A DNA stretch of 64,000 bases from Pontibacter beigongshangensis (GCF_014332515.1 NZ_VFSD01000001.1:464554-528553); one strand, 5' to 3'. Shown: positions 52,850 to 61,540, counted from the stretch's first letter. Notes: generated by a model from the sequence alone, not told the origin. Made by a program: numbers and translations.

Positions 52850-53479
52850 ATGGGGATAAAAGATCTTTTTAACAAGACCAAAAAAGAAGTGAAGGTCCTG
52901 CAGGGCGAAGAGACCAAAGACAAGGTGTTCACCAACGAACAGGAATTTCCGGACCAGGCGAGCGCCCGAGCTGCTTTTGAGAGAGCAAAGAAAAAACTAT
53001 TCGACGTAAATCTCTGGTCCGACCTGGAAGGCATCAACTCCACCTTTGAGCTCTTCGACAATCGGGGCCGGCGCACAACGGAGCCAGTGCCACAGGTCGG
53101 ATATTTTATCAGGATCATTCTTCCTGGCACGACAATCGAAAACTGGGTCAACATTTCGGATGTGAAAGAGCAGGAGGACCTGGCCGAGTTTACCGTGCAC
53201 CCTTCCGAAAAACCTGCCACTCTGACCGATGAGGACGAGGTGGTGGAGCACTTCTTTACCGATGAGGCCAGCAGCACCTTTCGGGTTCTGCTGGAAGGCA
53301 ATACGCTGAAGGCCTTTGAAATAGGAAAAAATGAACGCATAAACAACCATGGTCAGGAAGCCGGCCACAGAAAAGTGCTCAACACCATGATTGCCGAAGG
53401 AGGCTGGGCAGGTTTTCAGGATCTGCAGTGGGAAAAACTGACTCGTTACCTGGTACACCTGGAAGAAGCTGAGCACTAG
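52850..53479 (+). CDS. Conserved hypothetical protein, mixed alpha/beta, soluble
   Basis: 209 residues without signal peptide or membrane segments, acidic. MGIKDLFNKTKKEVKVLQGE at the start and EGGWAGFQDLQWEKLTRYLV near the end resemble uncharacterised Bacteroidota proteins. The middle (TFELFDNRGRRTTEPVPQVG ... IENWVNISDVKEQEDLAEFT) is strand-rich. No catalytic motif found. Starts 76 bases after the lipoprotein gene and may share its transcript. Confidence 0.65.
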   Translation: MGIKDLFNKTKKEVKVLQGEETKDKVFTNEQEFPDQASARAAFERAKKKLFDVNLWSDLEGINSTFELFDNRGRRTTEPVPQVGYFIRIILPGTTIENWVNISDVKEQEDLAEFTVHPSEKPATLTDEDEVVEHFFTDEASSTFRVLLEGNTLKAFEIGKNERINNHGQEAGHRKVLNTMIAEGGWAGFQDLQWEKLTRYLVHLEEAEH

Positions 53480-53521
53480 TGCCAGAAGTGCCGGGGCTTA
53501 GGCGGCGGCAGCGGGGATGGT

Positions 53522-53551
53522 CTCCGGAGGGGCTTTTTGATTAGCATTATT
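53522..53551 (-). repeat. CCGGAG interspersed repeat, copy 19
   Basis: CTCCGGAGGGGCTTTTTGAT followed by TAGCATTATT, GGCGGCAGCGGGG tail on the left; 43 bases after a plus-strand stop codon, in terminator orientation. Confidence 0.88.
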
Positions 53552-53678
53552 GCCCCGGCTATCCCGCAAGCCATCATTTAGCAAGTGCTAATCGCCAGAC
53601 CTCAGAAGCACACTTCTTATAACTGCCCGGAGCAAATCCCTATAGCAGAAATTAATTCTATCACCACAACCTAAAACT

Positions 53679-54488
53679 ATGCAAACTAAAAACACGAAAC
53701 GCTTGGAAGGCCAGGTGGCGCTTGTAACGGGCTCCAGCTCTGGCATTGGGCAGGGCATCGCCATTGCTCTGGCCCGCGATGGCGCACAAGTCGTAATTAA
53801 CTTTCATGCTGATGAGGATGGGGCCAAGGCCACTCTGCAGGAGATAGAGAAAGCAGGCGGAAAGGCCATTGTCGTGCAAGCCGATGTATCGGAGGAGAAA
53901 GAAGTAAAAATGCTCTTTGAGAAAGCGCAGAAGGAGTTTGGCCAGCTGGATATACTGGTGAACAATGCGGGGATACAAGACGATGCAGGGCTTCTGGAAA
54001 TGACCATGGAACAATGGCTGAAGGTGATCGGCACTAACCTGACGGGTCCTTTTTTATGTGCCCGGGCGGCCGCCAAGATGTTTGTGGCGCAGGGGGTGCA
54101 GGAGCAAAGGTCCAGGGCTGCCGGTAAGATCATCTTTATCAGTTCGGTGCACGATATTATACCCTGGAGCGGCAGAGTGAACTACACTACCTCCAAAGGG
54201 GGCGTTATGATGATGATGAAAACCCTGGCGCAGGAGCTGGCGTCACATAAAATCAGGGTGAACAGTATTTCGCCGGGAGCCATTAAAACAGACATAAACA
54301 AGCAGGATTGGGACTCGGAAGAAGGTGAAAAGCAAATGCTTTCACAGATCCCTTATGGTCGCATTGGAGAACCCGAGGATATTGCCAAAGTGGCTGCCTG
54401 GCTCGCCTCCGATGAAGCTGACTATGTAACCGGAGCCACCATTTATGTAGACGGCGGCATGGTGCTCTACCCCTCTTTCAACGACTAG
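53679..54488 (+). CDS. Classical SDR oxidoreductase (glucose 1-dehydrogenase-like)
   Basis: 269 residues. TGSSSGIGQGIA at 17-28, VNNAG near 93, catalytic Ser in IFISSVHD, and Y-x-x-x-K in NYTTSKGG. It keeps the loop ISPGAIKTDI and the C-terminal DYVTGATIYVDGGM of the glucose 1-dehydrogenase group. The A-V-V-I-N-F-H start of the second strand region suggests NADP preference. The substrate is uncertain. Monocistronic with a hairpin terminator after it. Confidence 0.9.
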   Translation: MQTKNTKRLEGQVALVTGSSSGIGQGIAIALARDGAQVVINFHADEDGAKATLQEIEKAGGKAIVVQADVSEEKEVKMLFEKAQKEFGQLDILVNNAGIQDDAGLLEMTMEQWLKVIGTNLTGPFLCARAAAKMFVAQGVQEQRSRAAGKIIFISSVHDIIPWSGRVNYTTSKGGVMMMMKTLAQELASHKIRVNSISPGAIKTDINKQDWDSEEGEKQMLSQIPYGRIGEPEDIAKVAAWLASDEADYVTGATIYVDGGMVLYPSFND

Positions 54489-54563
54489 AAAGGAGTACTT
54501 TTGCAGCAAAAGCAGGTTTAAGGCTACCGGTCGGGTTTCCCGAATTTGAGAGTAGCCCGATAC

Positions 54564-54611
54564 AAAAAGGATCTTGCATAGGTTCGCGCCACCCCTGCAA
54601 GAACCTTTTTT
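54564..54611 (+). terminator. Intrinsic terminator after the SDR gene
   Basis: AAGGATCTTGCA / TGCAAGAACCTT with a 17-base loop, followed by T. Confidence 0.75.
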
Positions 54612-54768
54612 AATTGCCGGAAGTTAGAGGCTTGCTGTTAAGGAAGAATGCCATTGCCAAATGATTCGATGTACAACATATGCAAGGGTAGCTATATAGG
54701 AAACATTAATTTTTCTTGCCATGGCCCGGCATTAGAGCCAGCTATCTGAGAAATTCCAGTCCCTGGCT

Positions 54769-54904
54769 TGAGGCGCCGGGGGAAGGGGCCCTCTATTTGA
54801 GAGGTCCGGTGCCGCAGGCAGCCTGAGCGAGAGCGAAGGCAGGAGCGAACACAGCGCCGATGGCCAGAGACGAGGCCCCGCGGCCGTGAGCGCTCAGCGC
54901 CTCA
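54769..54904. ncRNA. GC-rich, highly self-complementary element, possible structured RNA
   Basis: A 136-base GC-rich island in AT-rich spacer. The ends pair perfectly: TGAGGCGC (54769-54776) with GCGCCTCA (54897-54904). Inside are GGCGCCGG (54772-54779) with CCGGTGCC (54806-54813) around CCTCT-ATTTG-AGAGG, GCCT...AGGC (54821-54840) with an inner GC-GAGA-GC, and GGCC-AGAGACGA-GGCC (54862-54877). The closing helix and the first hairpin share bases, so they exclude one another. No reading frame is evident, and I do not recognise a known RNA family. Strand is undetermined. Confidence 0.45.
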
Positions 54905-55017
54905 TCTATGCAATAATAAAGTTAAATGGCACCGGAAAAAGCAGGAACTAAGACAATTAGAACCAATAGGTATTGAAATGTCATAACATCGATAACCCTA
55001 TAAAGATGATGCACTCA

Positions 55018-55048
55018 AATTATTCGAATGAAAAGAAGCCTCCGGAGG
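55018..55048 (+). repeat. CCGGAG interspersed repeat, copy 20
   Basis: AATTATTCGAATGAAAAGAA followed by GCCTCCGGAGG and CTCTGCTGCCTCTGCTGCTG tail, in terminator orientation for the DUF4184 gene. Confidence 0.9.
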
Positions 55049-55086
55049 CTCTGCTGCCTCTGCTGCTGCAGGATACAGAAGAAGAT

Positions 55087-55836
55087 CTATTTAGGGACAG
55101 CCTTGAGCCTGCCCATGATTTTTAGTAGGACAGGTGCAGTGACGAGGGCAACTGAACCCGCCGAAATCAGGATCACAAGTACGTTGGCAATATAGTTAGA
55201 GACGATTTCCTGCTGCATCCCGGCCAGAAAAAGCAGGCTGGTAAAAACGGCAATTATAGTCCAATAAATTTTAGGTTGGCCTTTGCTGTTTTGCTCCTGC
55301 TGTGCAGGCAATAAAAAAACAGCCAGCAGAACCAACCATAAGCCTAACACAGAAAACCCCAGCTGCAGCAGGTAGTACAACGGAGCAGTCCAGCCTCCCA
55401 ACTCAACAGTGGTGAGCAGGTAAGGCAGCAGTTTTACGAAGTAGCCGTTTTTATGCGTAAAACCATCCCACAGGATATGCAGCACAATACCAAGCAGTAT
55501 CGAAACGATCACGACCAGGTAGTGCTTCTTAAAATGGGCTGTCCAGTTAAAGTCCTGTAAGGGAGTTAAACGAAGGCGCAGAAAGCGGGGCAGGTTGGCA
55601 ATCAGCGTGTCGCGTACCAGCAAATGATACACAAAGCAGAGCAGGAGCGCCAGTGGCAGGTTAAACCAGAAAACGCCGGCAAGGGTATGACTAAACGAAG
55701 TCACCGCCTTCATTTTTAGGAACATCTCAAAATCCGGGACGATGCTCCCCACGATTAACCCGGTCATAGACCTACGGGCCGCCGGGAGGGCGTGAAGGGG
55801 AAGCACAATGGCCGGATGGGAAAAGGTAAAGGGCAT
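55087..55836 (-). CDS. DUF4184 family membrane protein
   Basis: 249 residues. Starts MPFTFSHPAIVLPLHALPAA, the diagnostic DUF4184 opening, then GSIVPDFEMFLKM and an HILWDGFTH segment. These His/Asp motifs recall the membrane-bound metal-dependent hydrolases of the YdjM/DUF457 type. Five to six membrane segments follow. Function unknown. It overlaps no neighbour; the deaminase gene upstream ends 91 bases away. Confidence 0.88.
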   Translation of the reverse strand: MPFTFSHPAIVLPLHALPAARRSMTGLIVGSIVPDFEMFLKMKAVTSFSHTLAGVFWFNLPLALLLCFVYHLLVRDTLIANLPRFLRLRLTPLQDFNWTAHFKKHYLVVIVSILLGIVLHILWDGFTHKNGYFVKLLPYLLTTVELGGWTAPLYYLLQLGFSVLGLWLVLLAVFLLPAQQEQNSKGQPKIYWTIIAVFTSLLFLAGMQQEIVSNYIANVLVILISAGSVALVTAPVLLKIMGRLKAVPK

Positions 55837-55927
55837 CAGAAAGAAAATTTATCTACGCTAAAATTGGCAGGGGTGCGAAGCGCCTACTGGAAAGCTGCGC
55901 TGGTTGCCCGGGCCGCGGCAGCCCGTA

Positions 55928-56374
55928 TTATACGCCGATGTCCTCGTTCCAGAGATCAGGCTTTTCTTTTATAAAACGCTGCATCAGGTCATAGCAGGCT
56001 TCATCGTTTAAAACCTCTACTGCCACACCCCGGGATCGGAGCAGTTCCTCCTCCCCCATAAATGTTCTGTTCTCGCCGATTACCACCTGGGGAATGCCAT
56101 ACAGCAGCATGGTGCCGGAGCACATGGCACAGGGCGAGAGGGTGGTGTACATGACGCACTCTTTGTACACAGCGGCGGGCTGGCGTCCTGCTTTCTCAAG
56201 CGCGTCCATTTCGCCATGCAGAATGGCGCTTCCCTGCTGCACCCGCCTGTTATGGCCGCGGCCAATAATGATGCCTCTATGCACCAGCACCGAGCCGATG
56301 GGGATGCCGCCTTCGCTGTAGCTGCGTTCAGCTTCCTCCAGCGCTGCCTGCATAAATTCGTCTCTCGCTTTCAC
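55928..56374 (-). CDS. Cytosine deaminase, fungal (Fcy1) type
   Basis: 148 residues with a GTG start at 56374. A TTG at 56428 would overlap the repeat copy 21, and the ATG at 56353 would trim the first helix. Zinc ligands His53, Cys82 and Cys85 and catalytic Glu55 (HGEMDAL, TLSPCAMC) fall exactly 9 positions before His62/Glu64/Cys91/Cys94 of yeast cytosine deaminase. RGHNRR (Asn42) and the terminal W-N-E-D-I-G also match the substrate pocket. It should convert cytosine to uracil for salvage. Yeast numbering is from memory. Confidence 0.87.
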   Translation of the reverse strand: MKARDEFMQAALEEAERSYSEGGIPIGSVLVHRGIIIGRGHNRRVQQGSAILHGEMDALEKAGRQPAAVYKECVMYTTLSPCAMCSGTMLLYGIPQVVIGENRTFMGEEELLRSRGVAVEVLNDEACYDLMQRFIKEKPDLWNEDIGV

Positions 56375-56426
56375 GTTATTTGCTGTCAAAACAATCCGTC
56401 TTTGTTTATAAACTTCTGGCAGCGCC

Positions 56427-56456
56427 AATTATTCTAATGAAAAATGCCCTCCGGAG
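56427..56456 (+). repeat. CCGGAG interspersed repeat, copy 21
   Basis: AATTATTCTAATGAAAAATG followed by CCCTCCGGAG and CTGCTGCTGCC; between the thioesterase stop and the deaminase start on the minus strand. Confidence 0.92.
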
Positions 56457-56502
56457 CTGCTGCTGCCTATAGGAGTCCGCTCAGCTGGTGGGCCGGCAAA
56501 AC

Positions 56503-56940
56503 CTAGATTCTCTCATAGTCAAAGTCAATGCTCTTGGGCAGTTCGGCAAACTTCAAGATAAGCTCTTCCGGCAGCACTGTCAGCTTTCTCTTTTCCACAT
56601 CAAACCAGGCGCCATCCACGTTCACGATAGCTGCTTTAACGCCATCACCCCTGTAAATAATGTGCCTGATCGACCATCTGGACCCGTCGTTTCTGCTCTT
56701 GGTCAGTTCCAGCGTAACCCGTATCGTTTCATTCAGCCCTACCTCCCGCAGGTAAATAAGTTCTTCTCTGAACAGAACCGGTCCTACCCGCAATTCCTGG
56801 AAAGTTTTATAGTCAAGCCCGAGGCTATCGAGAACCGCTATTCTGGCCTGGGCTGCAAAGTCTGCATAAGCTGAGTGGCGCATGTGTAAGTTAGGGTCCA
56901 GGTGCGACCACATTACCTTTGCCTCGTAGGAGTTATTCAT
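56503..56940 (-). CDS. Acyl-CoA thioesterase, hotdog fold (4HBT)
   Basis: 145 residues. The hotdog signature V-M-W-S-H-L-D-P-N-L-H-M-R-H at 9-22 precedes the long central helix SAYADFAAQARIAVLDSLGL, with five strands after. The Asp in HLDPN is the expected catalytic residue of 4HBT thioesterases. It should hydrolyse acyl-CoA; the chain length is unknown. A repeat copy separates it from the deaminase gene downstream, so co-transcription is doubtful. Confidence 0.85.
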   Translation of the reverse strand: MNNSYEAKVMWSHLDPNLHMRHSAYADFAAQARIAVLDSLGLDYKTFQELRVGPVLFREELIYLREVGLNETIRVTLELTKSRNDGSRWSIRHIIYRGDGVKAAIVNVDGAWFDVEKRKLTVLPEELILKFAELPKSIDFDYERI

Positions 56941-57271
56941 AAAAAATAAGTATTGGTAATTTAAATTTATTGATGCCCCTCCTGCTTTTCCTGCTGCTCT
57001 TTTTTAAGTTAGTAACGCAGCGAACTTGTTCAGCAGCTACGCCATAAATATCTGCTTTGTTGGTAAATATAAACATCTACCTCATAAAGTAAAGCAATAA
57101 AAGTTAAGATTTAGGATTAAATAGTTTAATAACCCCAGTTTTCTTTTATTTGGCTGATGTGACCAGCCATTAAAAAGACCTAATTCCTTAGAATATCTAA
57201 ATAACTGCAGACATCAGGATTTTTTTAGTACGCAGCCATTCTGCTGAGGTTAAAACACCAGCCACGGTATT
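56941..57271. other. AT-rich intergenic stretch
   Basis: 331 bases between two minus-strand genes. No repeat copy, RNA gene or convincing promoter found. Confidence 0.5.
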
Positions 57272-58360
57272 TTATTTTCTATATGTGTCGCTAAAGGCTT
57301 TGAAGGCAGCGGTGGTTTGGCCAGTGTTCTGTTCCTCGCCAGACACAATCAGAAGGCGATACGTGAAGGTTACAGCGTTGCCTGCCAAGAGCTTGTAGTT
57401 CAGCTCTTCCTTGCCATCGCTCAATACTTTCTGGCCCAGCGGGTTAGCGCTGAACAGCCCATACCCGCGCGCCATCCAATAGGTAGGGAAGCCAACATTC
57501 TGCGGGTGATCCATAATGGTTAAGGAAACAGGCTCCCCACCAATGGCCCCTTTTAAGGCCACCCACTCGGCCCGTGTTCCCCAGACATCCTCGCCTTCTA
57601 TGCCACGGCTGCTGTAATACCGCCCTGTTATGGCAGGGTCGCCCTGCTGCAGATCTATTTCTTTGCCGCCCGAGTCGGTATATTTAGCCGGTTTTGCCAG
57701 GGGGTGCTCCAGTTCACGGGCTACCCGAATGGCAAAGAAGCCCTCTTTGTTATCGTTCAGAAAAACATCCTGCTGCTGAGCGGTGAGGGTGGTGATGCGG
57801 TCTATTATACGGGTGTTGCCGGACCCACTGAATACAAAGCGTGTATCTTCCCGCAGCAGCACCACACTGTCGGGCCGCAACCAGTTCATGCTCACCTCCA
57901 GCTCTGCCTGCTTCCCGCTCTGCCGCATGCCGGTTACCTGATGATGCCGGATGGTGCCATAGCGATGTTTTTCCTCAGGCTTTCTGGCATTGGAGTTGTT
58001 CCAGAAGTCAAGTCCGTTCACATCGCCGTAGTTCAGCCACATACCCACCTGGTGCGGATGGTCGGTGCGCTCCCCTGCCCGTGGCTCATAAGGCCAGCCC
58101 CTGGTAACGGGCCTGCCATTGGCGGCTATTACCGGGTTTAGCACCGGTTTGTACAGATCGGATGGGTACCGGTAAGAAGTAAACAATTTGCCATCTACCA
58201 GCACGTCTATCCGCTGCCCGGCTTCATGCGGCTGCAGACTAAAACCTTTGGCACCGGATGGTTGGGCAGGTTGCTGCCGTGCACAGGCAAAGCATAAAAA
58301 CAGGAGCACTAAACAGAAAGCTGCCTGGCGGGTAAGGTGCAGACTTGGGCGGTGTGTCAT
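57272..58360 (-). CDS. DUF6807 (PmoA-like) lipoprotein
   Basis: 362 residues from the ATG at 58360, which starts a lipoprotein signal (LVLLFLCFACA, Cys near 26). The open frame upstream to 58600 is low in content and not part of the protein. Family blocks: LYKPVLNPVIAANGRPVTRG, DHPHQVGMWLNYGDVNGLDF, GRYYSSRGIEGEDVWGTRAE and DHPQNVGFPTYWMARGYGLF. DUF6807 proteins are common in Bacteroidota and Planctomycetes and are thought to act on carbohydrates, but no activity is established to my knowledge. The conserved His pairs (DHPH, DHP) may bind metal. Confidence 0.86.
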   Translation of the reverse strand: MTHRPSLHLTRQAAFCLVLLFLCFACARQQPAQPSGAKGFSLQPHEAGQRIDVLVDGKLFTSYRYPSDLYKPVLNPVIAANGRPVTRGWPYEPRAGERTDHPHQVGMWLNYGDVNGLDFWNNSNARKPEEKHRYGTIRHHQVTGMRQSGKQAELEVSMNWLRPDSVVLLREDTRFVFSGSGNTRIIDRITTLTAQQQDVFLNDNKEGFFAIRVARELEHPLAKPAKYTDSGGKEIDLQQGDPAITGRYYSSRGIEGEDVWGTRAEWVALKGAIGGEPVSLTIMDHPQNVGFPTYWMARGYGLFSANPLGQKVLSDGKEELNYKLLAGNAVTFTYRLLIVSGEEQNTGQTTAAFKAFSDTYRK

Positions 58361-58746
58361 TTTTGTATTTTCGTTTTCAAACTTAATGCTGCTCCGGAAA
58401 GAAAAACAGAACAGAACAAACAATCGTTTTAAAGCCAGAGATGGCTGAACCATAAACAGCACTTCTATAGGCAGCGCTAAAGATAAGAAATTAAAGCTTT
58501 TTTGCCAGAAATAGTACCGATTCCTGCACACTGGCCGGATATAGCCAAGAAAGCAGAAAAGGAGAAGATATTTCTTCACAAAGTCAGGCATGGAGGCCAA
58601 AGCATCCCCCCCGGCTTGCTACTCAGAAAAAATATAGTGCCCTGAGGCGCTTCATTGTCACTATTTCAGATTTATTTACATAAAATTAAAAAGTAAATGA
58701 ACATTTTATTACCTTTATGCGTCTTGAGTATATAACAAACAACAAA

Positions 58747-58938
58747 ATGAACAAAGGAACAGTAAAATTCTTTAATGACTCTAAAGGTTTCGGTTTTATT
58801 AAAGAAGAAAATTCAAATCAGGAGTACTTCGTGCACGTATCTGGCCTGGTAAATGAAATCAGAGAAAATGACGAAGTTACTTTCGACCTGCAAGAAGGAA
58901 GAAAAGGACTAAACGCAGTTAATGTAAAACTGGCTTAG
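58747..58938 (+). CDS. Cold-shock domain protein (CspA family)
   Basis: 63 residues forming one OB-fold cold-shock domain: RNP1 in DSKGFGFI and RNP2 in EYFVHVS, ending NVKLA. The typical DVFVH is EYFVH here. It binds single-stranded RNA or DNA as a chaperone. A near-consensus -7 box TACCTTTA at 58710-58717 would give a short leader, unlike the long leaders of enterobacterial cspA. A strong terminator follows. Confidence 0.96.
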   Translation: MNKGTVKFFNDSKGFGFIKEENSNQEYFVHVSGLVNEIRENDEVTFDLQEGRKGLNAVNVKLA

Positions 58939-58962
58939 TTTTAACTATAAAGTTATTTCCAG

Positions 58963-58994
58963 AAAAGCCTTACACCTAACCGTGTAAGGCTTTT
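58963..58994 (+). terminator. Intrinsic terminator after the cold-shock gene
   Basis: AAAAGCCTTACAC / GTGTAAGGCTTTT 13-bp stem with a 6-base loop, T-rich tail. Confidence 0.93.
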
Positions 58995-59236
58995 GCTTTT
59001 TAGCCCCTTTTTAGCGGGCTGGAAACTACCTGCCATATCCTCTGGCTCCTGCCGCTGAAAGCGCATGATAGGCCCATCTTAAACGCTGATATGTCTCCAG
59101 ATTCTTACGGCCGGTGCACCAGCCAATCTCTACATTTATTAGCGCTTTCTCCTGCCCTGCATTTAACAATTCCGCTTCGGTACCGTATAGCCAAACTCAA
59201 ACATACCAATACAAACCAAACAAAATAAATAAAGCT

Positions 59237-59731
59237 ATGAGTAAATTAAAGAATCTGGACGAGCTATTACAACACGAACTGAAAGACTTATATAGTGCAG
59301 AAAAACAATTGCTGGAGGCCTTGCCCAAAATGGCAGCAAAAGCAAGTGACCCCAAGCTGAAGCAAGCTTTTGAAAGCCACCTGGAAGAAACAAAAGTCCA
59401 GAAAGAGCGTCTGGAGAAAGTGTGCGACCTGCTCGGCATAAGCCCCGGCAGAATGAAGTGCAAGGCGATGGAAGGTTTGATTGAGGAGGGCGAAGACATG
59501 ATTGATGAAAAAGCCACCCCGGAAACCAAAGATGCGGGCCTAATTGCATCAGCACAACGAATTGAGCACTACGAGATATCTGGTTATGGTACGGCTGCGC
59601 ACTTTGCTGAGTTCCTGGGCCATGCTGAAGCCGCTAAAATCCTGAACGAAACACTGCAAGAAGAGCAGAACGCCGACACAAAACTGAATAAGCTGGCGAA
59701 AAGCTCCATCAATAGAAAAGCAGCGCAATAA
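59237..59731 (+). CDS. DUF892 (YciF-type) ferritin-like protein
   Basis: 164 residues, helical. DELLQHELKDLYSAEKQLLE at 8-27 is the DUF892 opening; SHLEETKVQKERLEKV and RIEHYEISGYGTAAHFAEFL supply the Glu and His residues of a di-metal four-helix bundle; ETLQEEQNADTKLNKLA ends it. Members are induced by general stress in several bacteria. The frame is open upstream to 59114, but the ATG at 59237 matches the family start. A terminator follows. Confidence 0.92.
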   Translation: MSKLKNLDELLQHELKDLYSAEKQLLEALPKMAAKASDPKLKQAFESHLEETKVQKERLEKVCDLLGISPGRMKCKAMEGLIEEGEDMIDEKATPETKDAGLIASAQRIEHYEISGYGTAAHFAEFLGHAEAAKILNETLQEEQNADTKLNKLAKSSINRKAAQ

Positions 59732-59761
59732 GTCTGAAAGCGCAATGCTTCTTTAACAAGA

Positions 59762-59805
59762 AAATAAGATCCTGTTGGCCTGGCGTCATCAGGATCTTAT
59801 TTTTT
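59762..59805 (+). terminator. Intrinsic terminator after the DUF892 gene
   Basis: AAATAAGATCCTG / CAGGATCTTATTT stem with a 15-base loop and T-run. Confidence 0.92.
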
Positions 59806-59909
59806 GCAGCATATTTTGCTTAAAGGCTTTCATGCGCGCACTGCCACACCTGTCTGGCCGGCAGCTAGCATAAATTTTGGTTTCTGTCTGAATAGACCTA
59901 TCGGCCAAT

Positions 59910-60191
59910 TCAGGATTTGCTGGTGATCAGGTATGTTAAGGCCGACAGCACAAGATCATACTTGCTCCTCATATTGGAGAGTACATATTCCATTACAAAA
60001 TAATCGATTAACTCCTGATTAAAATCCTCGATGAGCAAGGAGTACTTGAATTTTATTATATCGACATAGCATAACTCATCTTTTTGCATTAAAAAGTTAC
60101 AGATGTTATAGTAAAGTTCCTGAGATTGGCTTTCTTCCAGATCCAGCTGCAGCACATCGCTGATCGCTTGTTTAGCACTTTTGCTTTCCAT
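59910..60191 (-). CDS. Small acidic hypothetical protein
   Basis: 93 residues with no recognised family. Mostly helical, acidic (SAKQAISDVLQLDLEESQSQ, LIEDFNQELIDYFVMEYVLS) and without signal peptide or membrane segment. ATG start. Monocistronic on the minus strand between two plus-strand genes. Could be a small regulator or adaptor; there is no direct support for either. Confidence 0.6.
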   Translation of the reverse strand: MESKSAKQAISDVLQLDLEESQSQELYYNICNFLMQKDELCYVDIIKFKYSLLIEDFNQELIDYFVMEYVLSNMRSKYDLVLSALTYLITSKS

Positions 60192-60427
60192 TTCGTCTGA
60201 TCAAGAGTTTTTTATTAATACTATTTTAATAATACGAGAAAAGGGTTATCTGTTTTCCTAAAAGAGCCATAAAATTATTTTAATATGGTAAAGTGGCTTT
60301 TTTCACCGGCTATCAGCCACTGCATGAGGTGTATGTAAAGGGAACAAAGGGCTCATATTCTAACCAATTTTATTAAAAACACATTCCGGCTGCATCTTCG
60401 TATTCCAGAGTAAAATCTTATAACGAT

Positions 60428-60883
60428 ATGAAGCGAACAGCAGAAAATACAAAAGGGCGGGTACGTGAAAGCTCGACTAAAGAAGCAAACCAAAAAATAG
60501 ACGAGGCCCTGCTTCATAGCCTTAAGGCTTACCTAAGTGCAAATAAAACCGACCTTACCGAACGCATAAAGGCACTTGAAAAGGAGTGGGATATAGAGCG
60601 AGTGCTGGAAGTTAACGCCTCTACGCTGGCGCTTTCAGGGGTTTTGCTCGGTGCCTTTGTGAACAGAAGGTGGTTTATACTGCCGGGGGTGGTAACAACG
60701 TTTCTGTTGCAGCACGGAGTACAGGGCTGGTGCCCGCCCCTGCCAGTGCTCAGGGCATTAGGCATAAGGTCCCGGCGCGAGATAGAAGAGGAAAAGTATG
60801 CCCTGAAGCTACTCCGAGGCGACTTCAGCCCTGTTCCGATCCCAGTGACTGCCGAACAGCTCCTGGAACTAGTAAGGAAATAA
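60428..60883 (+). CDS. Membrane protein with YgaP-like (DUF2892) transmembrane domain
   Basis: 151 residues. A charged helical N-terminus (1-55, coiled-coil-like) precedes LEVNASTLALSGVLLGAFVN and WFILPGVVTTFLLQHGVQGW, a hydrophobic hairpin, then CPPLPVLRALGIRSRREIEE and a cytoplasmic tail. The W-C-P-P-L-P-x-L-R motif after the hairpin is typical of DUF2892-type proteins. Role unknown, perhaps linked to envelope stress by its stress-gene neighbours, which is only a guess. Confidence 0.72.
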   Translation: MKRTAENTKGRVRESSTKEANQKIDEALLHSLKAYLSANKTDLTERIKALEKEWDIERVLEVNASTLALSGVLLGAFVNRRWFILPGVVTTFLLQHGVQGWCPPLPVLRALGIRSRREIEEEKYALKLLRGDFSPVPIPVTAEQLLELVRK

Positions 60884-61031
60884 CTTGTTGGTAGGCTGGT
60901 ACAGACCAGGTGGAGCAGGACAGTGACTTGTATCAGACTTTACTTGCCAGGTCTGAATCCTTTACTGAAGACTGCCCTTAGCAAATAGCTGAGGACGCTA
61001 TGGCTGGTACTCAAACCAAACAGGTAAGGTA

Positions 61032-61532
61032 TTATATATTAGAGCGGCGTCGGCCCTGCTGTATCAGGTACCAGCCTGCCCCCAGCATGAGCAAAGACAG
61101 CACAAGGAAGCCATAGTTCCATGCAGCAGGATTGGAACTGATCTCACGTACATTGTGCAGGACCAGCAGGTGGTGATCTATTACCCCCTCCACCACATTA
61201 AACAGGCCCCACCCGAACAGAAGCCCTCCTCCAAAGATCCTGTTCGACAGTACGGCCTTGCGGTTATACACCAGCCGCCAGAGCAGCAGAATGCCAGCCG
61301 CTGTGGTAAGCCAGGTAAAGGCATGGAAAATGCCGTCCCAGAACATATTCACCTCTTTGTTAATTACTGTATCAGGGGGCAGCTTAGCCGTAAGCATCTG
61401 GTGCCACTGCAGGATCTGGTGCAGCACGATGCCATCTATAAAACCGCCCATGCCAACACCAATGAGAGTTGCAGCGGCAATAAGCGGCCCTGTACGGAGT
61501 GTCTTGTTTTCCTGAATTGAAATAGTTGCCAT
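61032..61532 (-). CDS. DUF2243 family membrane protein
   Basis: 166 residues, four membrane segments. Signature LIGVGMGGFIDGIVLHQILQ with WHQM and VNMFWDGIFHAFTWLTTAAG, whose conserved His residues (H-Q-I-L-Q-W-H-Q-M; G-I-F-H-A-F) lie in or near the membrane. GWGLFNVVEGVIDHHLLVLH is the third block. The family is uncharacterised and is often found near respiratory-oxidase assembly genes. Starts 8 bases after the stop of the small membrane protein upstream, so they form an operon. Confidence 0.9.
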   Translation of the reverse strand: MATISIQENKTLRTGPLIAAATLIGVGMGGFIDGIVLHQILQWHQMLTAKLPPDTVINKEVNMFWDGIFHAFTWLTTAAGILLLWRLVYNRKAVLSNRIFGGGLLFGWGLFNVVEGVIDHHLLVLHNVREISSNPAAWNYGFLVLSLLMLGAGWYLIQQGRRRSNI

Positions 61533-61540
61533 CTAGTCGC

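Noticed and set aside
58361..58600. 80-residue N-terminal extension of the DUF6807 lipoprotein
   Set aside because: The lipoprotein signal starts at 58360; an extension would bury it.
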